A stretch of 64,000 bases of DNA, taken from Caenorhabditis elegans. Taxonomy: Eukaryota; Nematoda; Chromadorea; Rhabditida; Rhabditidae. Shown here one piece after another: positions 44,118 through 55,019 of this stretch. The stretch lies in the NCBI RefSeq assembly GCF_000002985.6, contig NC_003280.10, positions 558,001 through 622,000 of the forward strand, in the 5' to 3' direction. The notes beneath the pieces are model-generated. The model did no database searches, was not told the origin of the DNA, and worked only from the letters and a program-made list of their open reading frames with translations. Every line of letters starts with the position of its first letter. Position 1 is the first letter of the stretch. Position numbers and translations under genes: made by a program.

Positions 44118-46558
44118 TACCTGAAAAATTGAAATTTTTAGAGGGAGAAAAAACAGAAAAATATTGGAAAATTACAAAAACTTTGAAAAATAATCGAAAT
44201 CGATAATGAAAATAGTATAATTAAATGTCTTAGAATTTATGTTATGAAAATAATATTTAGAAAAAAAAAATCAAAAATTCCAATAATTTCTACCTGAAAA
44301 AATCTAACAATAAGGAATCTGTAAAACAATAAACTGAAATTTCTAATTTTTTTACGAAAACTTTGACAAAATTACTGAAAATCAGTAAAACAATGCTCCA
44401 AACTTGGGAAAAAAAATTGAAGAAATTAGAATTATTTTGGATTTTCTAAACAACTCGAAAATTGCACAAAACTAGAGAAATATTCAAAAAATTGATTTTT
44501 CTGATTGAAAAATCCTGTTAAATATGATTTTGGCACTGGAAATTCTGCAAAAATGTCCGAAAATCAATAAATTTGCTTCTAAAAATAATGAGAAAATAAT
44601 GAAAAAAACTTCAAACAAAAATTTTAAATTTCAAAAAAAATCTGAGAAAACTTATTAACAATTATATAATTTTAAAGTTTTTAAATATTGAAAATTTTAA
44701 ATTTTCTATTGAAAAAAAAAGTGAAACATCTCTAAAAACCATGGCTTTTTAGAGATGTTTCAAACTTGCCAAAAAAAATTAGGAAAATTTTTTTTTCGAT
44801 TTTTTGAAACTGAGAAAATTTACAGAACTAGGGGAAAATACTACAAATCAACTGTTTTAACTAAAAATTTTTATAAATTCGAATTTTAAGCTAAACCACA
44901 TCAAAAACAAATTCCAAAAATTAATATATTTGCTCCAAAATAAATTTGAAAAAAAATTTCATTTCCGAAAAAAACAGGGAAATCTTATAGAAAATTCTAC
45001 AATTTAAATCTTCTAAACCAAAAAATCTTGTAAAATTCAAATTTTCAACCGAAAACCATCTAAGACCTCTCCCAAAATCAATAAAAATCGGTTTTAAAAG
45101 TCCATTAATTTCCGATCACATGGGTGGCCTCAACACTCCCCCCAACCGACAACCGATTTGTCATCTCTAACTGTCTGTCACTCTCTCATTTTCTTTCACT
45201 ATCTATGTCTCCGCATCACTAACAATTGAACAAGCAGCTGACAAAACGGATGGGACGACAAATCCATGGAAAATTATGCAAACGAAAAAGAGAGAGAGAG
45301 AGAAATGGAAACTAGTTTTTTTTCCAGGATGGCAATTTTGATGGTTCTGAAGGAGAAAAACCTTTGAAAAATAGTTATAATTTGAGGTAATTCAAATAAA
45401 ATTAACATTAAAATATAGAAAATTAAATTTTGCACATTTTGTCAGTTGACCATTTTTCTCTAGCTCCGCTTTTTTCAAGTTACAGGCTGAAACAAGCGGG
45501 CTTAACCTTTAAAAATTGCAAATTCTTGTTGCTAGCAAAAAGTCTTAAAAACTAAATTTTTCAACAAATTTCTAGAGTTTGATTTTCATATTATTATAGT
45601 TTAATAAATTCTACATATTTTGACAGTTGACAATTTTCCTCTAGTTCCTCCAACTTTTGAGTTACAAGCCATTTTTAGAGAGCTTTATCCTATTTTCTTT
45701 TGAAAAGCTGTCTTTAAAAAAGTTTTAAAAATGGGATTTTCGGAAGTTTTTCTAAAATCTAATAAATTTATTGTTATAGTAAATTAAATGTAAATCATTT
45801 TCTCAGTTGACAATTTTTCTCTAGCTCCGCCCACTTTTCAGCTTTATGCCAAACTTAGTAAGCTTCACCCTATTTTTTCCAGAATTTTTTTTTCAGAAAA
45901 AACTAACAAACTAGATTTTTTGAAAAAAAAAACCCCCAAATTTTAAAAACTTCATGTTAAAGAAAATTATATTTGGAGCATTTTTTCAGTTGACAATTTT
46001 TTCCTATTTCTTTTTATTTTTGAGCTATATCTGTTTTAATGAACAATTTTCGGAAATTTGGATATTCATAAAAGTTCTTGAATTTACATGAAGTTATTAA
46101 CATTTCAGGAGTCTTTAAAAACTACAAAAAAAAGAAAAAATTCAAAAAAAAAATTATGAAGAAATCGATAGAATTGTTCTCTCCTCACGCACCTCCTAAT
46201 GTCCGTAGGGTGCCCCCATGTGTATGTCTTAGGGTGTCTACGTCTCACACCCTCTAACACACATTGCTTAGATCAATGCTAACACTCAAGAGAGGACGTC
46301 CTGTGGAGCAGGGAAGGGTCGCTTCATATTTGAGTTGGTAAAAATTTGAAAGAAAAAAAGTTAGAAGGGTTTCAAAAGGGGAGTTTTGCAAAATTTTGGT
46401 ATACTGTAGTATTTTTTATTAGCTTTGGAAAATTGAAAATTTATAAAAATTCTTAAATTTTTGGAGTTTTTAACATTCCAGAACTCTTTAAACAGTACAA
46501 AAAAAATAAAAAATAAAAATAAGAATTTCAGCAAATTTTCAGTTTTTGTACTCACCGT
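44118..46558. other. Upstream region or first intron of the NHL gene; very AT-rich
   Basis: No coding exon recognised. Near 46556 the minus strand has GACGGTGAGTAC, a strong donor, so a non-coding leader exon (about 46640-46556) spliced to the acceptor before 44117 is possible. A GA run (AGAGAGAGAGAG, about 45290) and a CT-rich patch (about 45170-45200) are present. Confidence 0.4.
45400..46080. repeat. About 180-bp tandem repeat, four degenerate copies
   Basis: CAGTTGACAATTTTTCTCTAG + CTCCGCCCACTTTT-like units recur at about 45445, 45625, 45805 and 45985. Each is followed by GAGTTACAGGC-like sequence. Homologous to repeats in the NHL-gene introns. Confidence 0.7.
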
Positions 46559-47204
46559 CGCTGAGCCCGTTCAATTCGACATACTTCACTTATAGACACA
46601 TTCTTCAATTCGTTGGAGGAAACATTTTGAAAGTGTAATAATAAATAGTAATGGGAGGTCAGGAACAATCGGGAAATGATTCATTTTCATGAAAAATGAA
46701 TTTATTTTTGGAAATTGACTTAAAATGTATTAAACTAAAAGACTTGCGTATAGGCATAGGCATAAAATATAACCATCAAGTTAAATAAGATTTCAGTATT
46801 GTTTCAACATTTTTCATTTGGAAAAAATATAAAAATTAAATCGCCACAACAGGTTTTTTCCTTTTTTTTATTTTTTCACTTTGATTCACATGTTCATTTT
46901 CATACATATTTCATTTTCAGGCTTGGAAAACGAATTCCCTGCTTAAGACAATTTTGCAAAATTTTAACTTTTTTGATAAAATCTGAAATTTTTCTGAAAC
47001 TTTCTTTGTCACCCTCAAATTATGTTTTTGTCAAATATTTTCAAATTGTCGTTATTTTCAGTGATTCTTGTAAGACTTGCACAGTAGCATTTAGTTGCGC
47101 ATTTATTTGCTCAATGACATTTTCCTCTTAGAGGATCAATATTACGCAGAACCTAGAGCCTGAGTTGTATTAGCTCAGATTGCGTTTTGTATCCTTTTGG
47201 CTTT

Positions 47205-47517
47205 GCAATTACTCAGTTTTTGCCACTCATAATTTTGGAAGTCGACCAAAAAAACAATTTTTTCTACATTTTTTATGTTTTAATTTTGTTAAAATTATTT
47301 GTATTGAAACATTGTAGGGGTCGAAACATGGGACATTTCTATAAATTTCCTCAAAAGCTCCTATTTTTCAAAATTTTGGCAATTTGCCAAAACGTTGACC
47401 GGAAATTATGAAAAATCAAAAAAAAATAATTGGAGTGTTTTATTATGATATTCGGTTATTTGGAATCATTATGAGCGCATCTAGTCAAAATCCCCACTGG
47501 CGCTACTCCACCTTTAA
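47205..47517. mobile_element. TTAA-type element, left-truncated
   Basis: Right end CCCCACTGGCGCTACTCCACCTTTAA. Internal CAATTACTCAGTTTTTGCC and ATAATTTTGGAAGTCGACC are shared with 25.7 and 62.2 kb. It abuts the 5' end of the small-gene fragment at 47.57 kb. Confidence 0.7.
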
Positions 47518-47566
47518 CATAATTTGGTTTTCTTTTTTTATTCAAAAAAGCCTTGATCAATTTTTT

Positions 47567-47806
47567 TTAGAAAACTGTTCAAAATGGACATACTCTATAT
47601 GCACGATATATGGGAATTCATGTACAGGGGATGGTTTAGAAAACAATACATGCCTAAAGAACTACCAAAACGTCATCAACTACAAAAGAACAAACGACGT
47701 GTTGTCAGTGCAAAAGCACGTAAGTTTTATATTTTTAAAATTGAATAAAACACACAATTTTACAGTGGAAAAGTTCAAGGAGTCGATTAAAACCAAAATC
47801 TATTGA
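47567..47806 (+). pseudogene. Fragment of a tiny-protein gene (relative of the 48.4-kb gene)
   Basis: After TTTTTTTTAG the plus strand reads LFKMDILYMHDIWEF, RKQYMPKELPKRHQLQKNKRR and on to a donor GTAAGT at about 47720. A second exon after TTTTACAG continues in phase with EKFKESIKTKIY and stops at 47806. The KELPKR(H/R)QL block and the two-exon end match the gene at 48412. The 5' exons are absent: a TTAA-type element lies immediately upstream. Function unknown; either truncated by the insertion or with undetected upstream exons. Confidence 0.5.
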
Positions 47807-47849
47807 TTTTTACTGAAATAAACTGATTTTGTAATTCATTTAAATCAAT

Positions 47850-48260
47850 TTCCTACGTTGATCACAAAAAAATTATCGTCGGTCAAAACAAATGTTGGTG
47901 GCGTGGATTTATCCTCGACTTGATCTTTAACATGAAGTTTCTAATATATTCATTTTTTAATTTCAAATTGATATCATAAAGCCGTTTCTCTTCCTGGTCC
48001 TTCAAGCATTTCTCATCTATGGAATCATCTTCAACTTTGGGTTTCTGAAATATTTATGTTTTTTCAAGAGTTAAATTGTTTTTCCTAAATTTATCAATTT
48101 GCAAGATCCTTGTCCTGCTCCTTGACAATTTAATATGTTCAATGCTTAAAGATTCAACTGGAAACAATACTTTATTTGTTTGAAATACCTTCTTTTGATT
48201 TTTTTTAAATTTTCATACCGTTAGTCCGCATTTCACTATAGTTTACTCGAGTATTTGAAC
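47850..48260 (-). other. Possible minus-strand exon of an unrecognised gene
   Basis: After an acceptor (ATTTCAG, about 48042) the minus strand stays open for about 53 codons. It begins KPKVEDDSIDEKCLKDQEEK and ends RINPRHQHLF before TGA near 47888. It is charged, Lys/Glu-rich and without membrane features. A candidate upstream exon (about 48160-48075) has no matching donor. Not enough for a gene call. Confidence 0.3.
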
Positions 48261-48411
48261 TTACTTGAATAATGTTGGTCAGCTGTTGGACAGCCTGGGC
48301 CCTGACTTAGGAGAGGGAGGGATGCGACCTCTGTCAACAAAAAGAGCGCATATTCCTCCCAGTGATTGAGACTTACATATATCGATTTTTCAAACTTATC
48401 CTGCTGAGCAA

Positions 48412-48735
48412 ATGGATTTCAATGTGAGTATTCATAAACAAGTTATTTTTAATTCATGGATATTTTTTTCAGACGTTCATCGAAAAAGGAGGCATGTTTG
48501 AACCAGGTTGGTTTTAACAAATTTTGCAATGCATTTCTCTAATCAATTTCCAGAAGAAACTGAAAAAGCTGCCTCCAATCTGGGTATGAAACCTACTCAA
48601 TATGTTAAATACGTGTTTTCCATGGCGTTTTCTATTCTTGACGAGTGGAGAGGAGATAAACCGAAACATATTCCAATTAAGGAATTACCAAAACGACGTC
48701 AACTTCGAAAAACTAAACGACGTGTACATAGTTGA
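48412..48735 (+). CDS. Very small uncharacterised protein (75 aa)
   Basis: Exons 48412-48423, 48473-48506 and 48554-48735 (TGA) keep phase and give 75 residues starting MDFNTFIEKGGMFEPE. The core EETEKAASNLGMKPTQYVKY resembles the minus-strand gene at 49.85 kb (AESKEAADKLGISLDLYISF), and the tail KELPKRRQL matches the 47.57-kb fragment. After the stop, a donor GTAAGT at 48749 and a further exon (about 48804-48862, AMFKESFIKPTT) correspond to the last exon of the 47.57-kb relative. A 4-bp difference (TGAT near 48735) puts them out of frame. The present stop may therefore be a derived truncation. No domain recognised; likely cytosolic. Confidence 0.55.
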
Positions 48736-48929
48736 TGCAAAATCGCGTAAGTTAAGATTAAAGAACTTTATGAAATATAATCTGAAGTTATGTATGTTTT
48801 CAGTCGCCATGTTCAAGGAGTCTTTCATTAAACCGACAACTAACCCATTGATGAATTTATAAATCCACATACATAAACCAAAATTTCTTTGTGCAATTTA
48901 TTGTAAAAATTCACAATTTTGAAAAAAAA

Positions 48930-49740
48930 ACTTAGATTTTCTGAATTCTCTATATTTGAATTACCTGTTTTCAAAAAATTTAAACAATTTTTTATTTTTT
49001 CCAAATTTCTTTTCAGCCATCTGTACTTTTTTTAGGCAAAAAAAAGTTTATAAAAATGTTTGAAACCACTGTATTATAAAAAAGGACAATTTTTTAGGGT
49101 TTGGTGATCAATTTTGAGTCATCTAGCTACAAAAATAACCATTTTATAGGAGTTTCAAAAGTGTGCATTTTTGCCACTTTTTTGAGATTTTTGCCACTTT
49201 TAATAGTTTTTCATTAGTTAAACCCCTAGTTTTTCTGAACTCTCCATATTTGAATTACCTGTTTTCAAAAAATGTTTAAAAATATATTTTTTCCAAATTG
49301 TTTTTTCAGCCATCTAATGACTGTACTTTTTTTTATTTTGGGCAAAAAAAATAATTTTTCTGAAAACGTCCGAAACTACTATATTCTAAAAAAAGACAAA
49401 TTTTCAGTGTTTTTGAGTTAATTTTAAGTCCTCTAACTACAAAATTAACTATTTTAGAAGAGTTTCAAAATTGTGAATTTTTGCCATAAATTTGCCAAAT
49501 TTGCCACTTTTAATAGTTTTTCATTGGTTATACCCCTAGTTTTTCTGAACTCTCCATATTTGAATTACCTGTTTTCAAAAAATGTTTAAAAAAATATTTT
49601 TTCCAAATTGTTTTTTCAGTCATCTAATGACTGTACTTTTTTTTGGGCAAAAAAAAATTTCTCTGAAAACGTCTGAAACTACTATATTCTAAAAAATGGC
49701 ATCTTTTTTGGGTTCGGAGATCTTTTTTAACCTTTAAAAT
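48930..49740. repeat. Tandem repeat, about 2.5 copies of a roughly 335-bp unit
   Basis: CTGAACTCTCCATATTTGAA + TTACCTGTTTTCAAAAAATG recurs at about 48940, 49235 and 49545. Each is followed by TTTTTCAGCCATCTAATGAC and the word AAACTACTATATTCTAAAAAA. Homologous to 17.2-17.7 kb. Confidence 0.85.
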
Positions 49741-49851
49741 TCATTGGCTAATAATCAAATAAAATATATTGTTTTGCACTCGACAATGAAAAGTGTTAAC
49801 AATTAAAAGAAAACCATCAAAATGAAAATAGGAAAAAAATGAATTGATTGA

Positions 49852-50310
49852 TTACTCTGGGATATATCTTGGATATTTATTGATCGATATGAATGAAGTG
49901 ACAACCATGAAGGAAATGTACAGGTCAAGGGAAATTCCTAGCTTATCCGCTGCTTCTTTTGACTCGGCGTCTGTAAATTTTTGAGAAAACTTGAGTGAAT
50001 TGTTATATATCTAATATCTCAGAAAGGGAAAAACTAAGCACAATAACTTACCATCTTTCATGACAAATTCAACGCATTCGCGGATGTTATTGAAACGTTC
50101 CTGTAATTTTTAACTGGGTTTTAATATTTGTTGTGCTAGTTCAAGTACAGTTTTATATCATAACAGAACACTGTACAAGTACATCGAGTTCAAAATTTTT
50201 GTCAAAAGGACAAGAAACTTCAGAATATTCTAGATCAGAAAACATAAATTTTATTAGATGCACACTTATTTAGAAACTTTGAATTAACTTACAACATCTT
50301 CAGCAGACAT
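49852..50310 (-). CDS. Very small uncharacterised protein (61 aa)
   Basis: Three exons on the minus strand: 50310-50293, 50100-50052 and 49970-49852 (TAA), all in phase, 61 residues. It begins MSAEDV, followed by ERFNNIRECVEFVMKDD. The central AESKEAADKLGISLDLYISF and the end KYPRYIPE align with EETEKAASNLGMKPTQYVKY and PKHIPIKE of the 48.4-kb gene, so the two are diverged paralogues on opposite strands. Mostly helical by composition, without signal peptide or clear membrane helix. Function unknown. Confidence 0.55.
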
Positions 50311-50549
50311 TTGTAATTTCAAAAAACTATCGAGAATATAGGAAAGGTTTTAGATGTTGTCTAGTCAAGGGAGGCAACTGACCAAATGACCATCTTTCCC
50401 TTTTTTTGACTTTCAAAACGAGTCGAGATAATAGTTCTCTGCCCACGGATTATATCTTTGGATGACCTTGCAAGATTGGAAGCGCATTTGCACAAGGTCT
50501 CAGGCTGTCCCATCGCTCTACCGCACACAAAAACGGCGGGAAAAGTATG

Positions 50550-50738
50550 GTCACGTGGTGTCAGGATGTCCCATAACGGTTTGTCTACAAATAATGCGGG
50601 AAGTTTTTCTCTAAAAATTGTGACGTCAGCACGTTTCTAACCATTCGAAATCAGTGAAGAAGTCTGCGTCTAAACTCCCGCATTTTTGGTAGATCACGAC
50701 GAAATGGGACATTCTGACACCACGTGTATGGTTGAAAT
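50550..50738. mobile_element. Palindromic MITE, TGCGGGA family, copy 9
   Basis: Begins CACGTGGTGTCAGGATGTCC and ends GGACATTCTGACACCACGTG. This is the best-preserved pair of ends in the window. Confidence 0.85.
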
Positions 50739-50869
50739 AGAGAGATGGGACAACCTGGCACCACGGGAATCTGCATGTCGTTGTGCTCTTTTTCAGGAAT
50801 TTTTAATGGTTGTCAGCAGTTTTTGAGATTTTGACAGTCTTTTTCGATAGAATACATTGAACTTTTTCA

Positions 50870-51600
50870 AATGTCGAATGGATATTTTCTGTGAAATTTG
50901 TCAGAATAATGTTGTAGGCAGGCAATGTGACCAATTTGACAATTCCTAGAATAAAGTAGTTATTCACCAAAAAATAAAGAAAACGTGAATCATTTTTGCG
51001 TGATTTTCCTCCCTTTACTAAATAATTTCCCGAATTTTCCCTCATTTCGCAGATTTTTCGTTTAAAAAAAATGAGTTTGTTGGTGCAATTCGACGAATTC
51101 AAGGGGCACAGCCATGGTGAGTGAAAATTCAGTTTTTTTTTTGAAAAAAATGGCCTAAATTCCAGAGCAATTCATGGAAGAGCTGGACACAATTATGCTG
51201 GTTTCCATCAATAAATTGCATGACAACATGGATCTTCGTCGCCGTCTTTTGATTTACTCGGTATTCGGAAAAGTGTTCCAACATAGGAAAATGGGCATTT
51301 TGGCTCCCCACGGGCAAGAGGAAACTTTCTAATTTTTAAAGCATTTTTGAATGAATAAAATGTGGAAACTTGTAAGTCGCTACTCAGACTCCGTATCACT
51401 TATATAATTGGCCTGAATTGTGGTAAATTGAAAATTTGACTGAGTAGCGGCCTTGTTGTAGATACTTGAGCTTTAATATTGATATTTCGATAGTACTTGG
51501 AACTGATTTTTTCTTGCTCGGGTGAAAAGTCCAGTGAAGTTTCAGTTATTGAATTATGCCTGCCTATGTGCCTACGTGCCTACGTGCCTTCGAAATTGTT
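50870..51600. repeat. Segmental duplication, copy 1 (partner 56060-56760)
   Basis: Shared blocks from TTTTCTGTGAAATTTG (about 50885) through the small two-exon gene to GCCTACGTGCCT (about 51580). The partner is in direct orientation 5.2 kb away, with scattered substitutions and indels. Confidence 0.9.
51071..51332 (+). CDS. Very small uncharacterised protein (70 aa), copy 1
   Basis: Exons 51071-51116 and 51166-51332 (TAA) give 70 residues: MSLLVQFDEFKGHSHEQFME at the start, MLVSINKLHDNMDLRRRLL in the middle, GILAPHGQEETF at the end. A TTTCGCAG acceptor-like site about 20 nt before the ATG could be used for trans-splicing. It is predicted to be soluble and helical. It is about the size of the neighbouring 48.4- and 49.9-kb proteins but I see no convincing alignment. 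A second copy at 56.26 kb has lost the ATG. No known family. Confidence 0.6.
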
Positions 51601-51768
51601 GAAAGTTAAAAAAAAAGAAAACAAAACGATATATGGCTAATACACGAAATTTGGGGGAAAATTGCAAAATTTTCAAAAATCAAGTGAAAATAAATAAGTT
51701 GAAACTAAGTACAACTGAAAAGTTGTCGGTTTACTGTCCGGAAGTTGCTTAATTATGCCGATGATTAA

Positions 51769-53065
51769 CTATAATGGTTTTCCACAAGCATATCCAGTTA
51801 CATCAGTTCTAGTGCATCTGAAAATTCAAGTTTTTAGTACAAATATAGTGATCCTCAGCACTCACGCTATATCCTCCATCAGGTTAACATCTGCAGCAAC
51901 GCAGGGTTCGCTGAAATGTAAAAATGAATCAAAACTATTCTGAGAGCCATTATATTCAAGTACAAAACGTGCTGAATTATAAAGGTGGGATAAAGTATGA
52001 CAGTTTGCCATTATACTTGTAAGAAAGCAAATCTCATTGGAAAACTGGTATTTGAAAATTCAAGTCGCATCTTACTCATAGAGATTATATTGGTAGTTGT
52101 TTGGATCTCCGGCCTTCCAAATAAATCCATCTGTACCCGTGGTTGAGCCATCTGTCCATTCAAAAGAATTCAGTGCAGTACAGGTTGCCGTCAGCTGCGA
52201 CATTAAACATGACGTTTTTCTCATTGCACCAACCCAGAAATAACCGTTACCCAACCTTGTGAATTGGCCTGAAAAACGTCCATAGAAGCGATTGGTCAAA
52301 ATTCCATCTACATATGTATGTATGTTTGCTAATATTGCTGTCGATTAACATTAATAACTTTTTGGTTTGACATACCCTTTGAAACACTGGCTTAAAACTT
52401 AAAACATACTATTAAAGTCGCTATATTACTCACTAATCATAGCGTTCAATTCTGCTTTATTTTGAACTCCACTGAGAACTGCTCCCTCTGTAGCACAACG
52501 GGCACTTGCTTCGTTACGATTTCCTTGTAAATATAGTCCAACAAATAGCTTAAAAAATGTTTCGATACATTTTTGTATTGGGACCACCGTATATCTTTTA
52601 TTAGCATGGCTGTCATACTCCGTTTCTGTTCTCGCAGATACTTCTACTTTTGCCAAATGATTAACAAAAAAAACTGCGACGCATTTAATACTCTCCAAAA
52701 CGATTTGAAAATTTTAAAGTCAAAGATTCGAATCCTCACCTTGACACACCATGGCCCGCTGGGGCGTTCAAACTTTTCCCAGTCTGTTGGGCACGGCACT
52801 GAAAATCAGACAATTTTGTGTTGTTCTTTTGGCGACACGGAAACTCACTTTCAGTAGTTGTAGTGGTAGTCATAGTCGTGGTTGTTGTGGTAGTCGGTGT
52901 CGTTGTCGCTAACATCATTGTTTAAAATTAAGAAAATTCGGAAAGTTTCCATGAACATTATTTTCGGTGAGTATCCAAAACAATTTCACAGAAATCCAAC
53001 TTACTTTCAATTTGTTGAGTTGGAATACAAGAAGTGACTACGGGAATAAAGAACAGAAAAATCAT
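51769..53065 (-). CDS. Secreted C-type lectin-domain protein with Thr-rich linker
   Basis: Seven exons keep phase: 53065-53005, 52908-52849, 52798-52740, 52548-52434, 52268-52076, 51910-51866 and 51817-51769 (TAG), 193 residues. Exon 1 is a signal peptide (MIFLFFIPVVTSCIP). Exon 2 encodes an almost pure Thr stretch (about 20 residues, likely O-glycosylated). The rest is one CTLD: MPCPTDWEKFERPSGPWCVK, NEASARCATEGAVLSGVQN, GYFWVGAMRK, FEWTDGSTTGTDGFIWKAG, EPCVAADV and GYACGK. The usual Ca2+/sugar motifs (EPN/QPD, WND) are not seen. The WIGL-like, WxDG and terminal Cys positions are present, so the fold is clear but sugar binding is doubtful. Worm clec genes of this type are often linked to pathogen response. 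The 5' three exons are duplicated at 54.4-54.8 kb. Confidence 0.85.
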
Positions 53066-53425
53066 CCTAGACTATGTTAAGATTAGTCTTATCTCACTAA
53101 AGACACTGCCGAAACAAACTTCAATTGTCGGCAGTGGACATTTGATCTATTCGATAGTTGATCTATTCGATCTATATCCCACCTCCCACCAAAATTTCTA
53201 AAAAAAATGAATTGATGTCTAACAGAGGAGGAGAAAAACGAGGTGTTTGCAAAATTAAGAGTGGATTCTTTAAACACTTACGCACTAAACACTCATTGTT
53301 AGAAAAAAGCTAATTTACTTTTTATCTTTCACGAATTGTTGCGAATTCAGAAGCATACAGGGTTATCTTTTTCTAGCTGTTTTTTTGTCAGATTGCATAA
53401 CAATCATCATCATTTGCTATACATA

Positions 53426-54346
53426 CAGTGCCGGCCACAATTCTATCCAATTTTCGATTTTTGATAAATTTACATATTTTTGAAACGAGCACAACTTAAA
53501 AACTGGGCATGCTATCGAAAAAAGTTCAACTAAAGAAGTATTGTCCATAATTGCGTCTACTTGTATTTAATTGTTGAAGTTGTTTACCAGTGTCATGACA
53601 AGAAATACAGCAGCCGACATCTCGTGAGCCCGTTTTTGACAACGTTTACTGATTCGCCCGAATCTCGAAAACTAATTTTTTTGGAAATGTTTTTAAAGTA
53701 AAATAATCTTTATACTACTTGCCATCATTTGTGCCTACTCACTTTGTTCTGAAAAATTCCGCAAAAAAGTTATGGAAGTACAAACTAGTCCCTCACTTGG
53801 CACTGCACATGCTCAGCAGCCAAAATTCAGGTTACTTACTTTGAATATATTTTTTTCAAACATTTTTTTAATAATTACAAATGTAAAATCACAATTAAAC
53901 TATATTTCAGCACGATATCAAGATTCAGGGAAAAAATTCTTCACTTACGAGTAATGCTCTAGGTGTGGTCGTACACTATTCAAGTTTAATCTCTCATAAC
54001 TGTTTTGCTGAATTTTTTAGAACAACGTGAGTCGGCACAAATGATGGCAAGTAGTATGAAGATTATTTTACTTTGAAAACATTTCCGGAAAAAAATTAGT
54101 TTTCAAGATACGGGCGAATCAGTAAAAGTTGTCAAAAACAGGCTCACGAGATGTCGGCCGCTGTATTTCTTGTCATGACACTGGTAAACAATTTAAACAA
54201 TTAAATACAAGTAGACGTAATTATGGACAATACTTCTTTAGTTGAACTTTTTTTTGATAGCATGCCCAGTTTTTAAGTTGTGCTCGTTTCAAAAATTTGT
54301 AAATTTATCAAAAATCTAAAATTGGATAGAATTGTGGCCGGCACTG
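53426..54346. mobile_element. Tc1-like foldback element flanked by TA
   Basis: Left end TA|CAGTGCCGGCCACAATTC, right end GAATTGTGGCCGGCACTG|TA, close to Tc1 ends (CAGTGCTGGCCA). Inverted arms of about 310 bp share AACGAGCACAACTTAAAAAC and CCGACATCTCGTGAGCC. No transposase is encoded in the roughly 300-bp centre. A partial relative lies at 55768-55985. Confidence 0.9.
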
Positions 54347-54352
54347 TACTTC

Positions 54353-55010
54353 AATTTTTGCCAAATGATTAACAAAATAAAACTGCGACGCATTTAATAC
54401 TCTCCAAAACTATTTAAAAATTTTAAAGTCAAAAATTCGAATCCTCACCTTGACACACCATGGCCCGCTGGGGCGTTCAAACTTTTCCCAGTCTGTTGGG
54501 CACGGCACTGAAAATCAGACAATTTTGTGTTGTTCTTTTGGCGACACGGAAACTCACTTTCAGTAGTTGTAGTGGTAGTCATAGTCGTGGTTGTTGTGGT
54601 AGTCGGTGTCGTTGTCGCTAACATCATTGTTTAAAATTAAGAAAATTCGGAACATTTTCATGAACATTATTTTCGGGTCACCCTCTGTTGCCCGTTCCTC
54701 GGGCAGAGTGAATATCAAAAACAATTTCACAGAAATCCAACTTACTTTCAATTTGTTGAGTTGGAATACAAGAAGTGACTACGGGAATAAGGAACAGAAA
54801 AATCATCCTAGACTATGTTAAGATTAGTCTTATCTCACTAAAGACACTGCCGAAACAAACTTCAATTGTCGGCAGTGGACATTTGATCTATTCGATAGTT
54901 GATCTATTCGATCTATATCCCACCTCCCACCAAAATTTCTAAAAAATGAATTGATGTCTAATAGAGGAGGAGAAGAACAAGATGTTTGCAAAATTAAGAA
55001 TGGAATTAAA
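54353..55010 (-). pseudogene. 5' fragment of the C-type lectin gene (duplicate, exons 1-3 only)
   Basis: Direct duplicate of about 52648-53270. Exons at 54806-54746, 54617-54558 and 54507-54449 retain the signal peptide, Thr-rich stretch and CTLD start with splice sites intact. Similarity stops at about 54353, next to the right end of the Tc1-like foldback, so exons 4-7 are missing. The first intron carries an insert (GGTCACCCTCTGTTGCCCG) absent from the parent. Expressed transcripts could at most encode a leader plus Thr-rich tail. Confidence 0.85.
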
Positions 55011-55019
55011 ATTAACAAT

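Noticed and set aside
52736-52918. Minus-strand frame beginning MMLATTTPTTT as a lectin start
   Set aside because: The ATG is in intronic sequence just upstream of the acceptor at about 52909. A signal-peptide exon at 53065-53005 with matching phase gives the better start.
53772-53954. 60-codon plus-strand frame in the Tc1-like foldback as transposase
   Set aside because: Too short, AT-rich and lacking any DDE-type motif; the element is non-autonomous.
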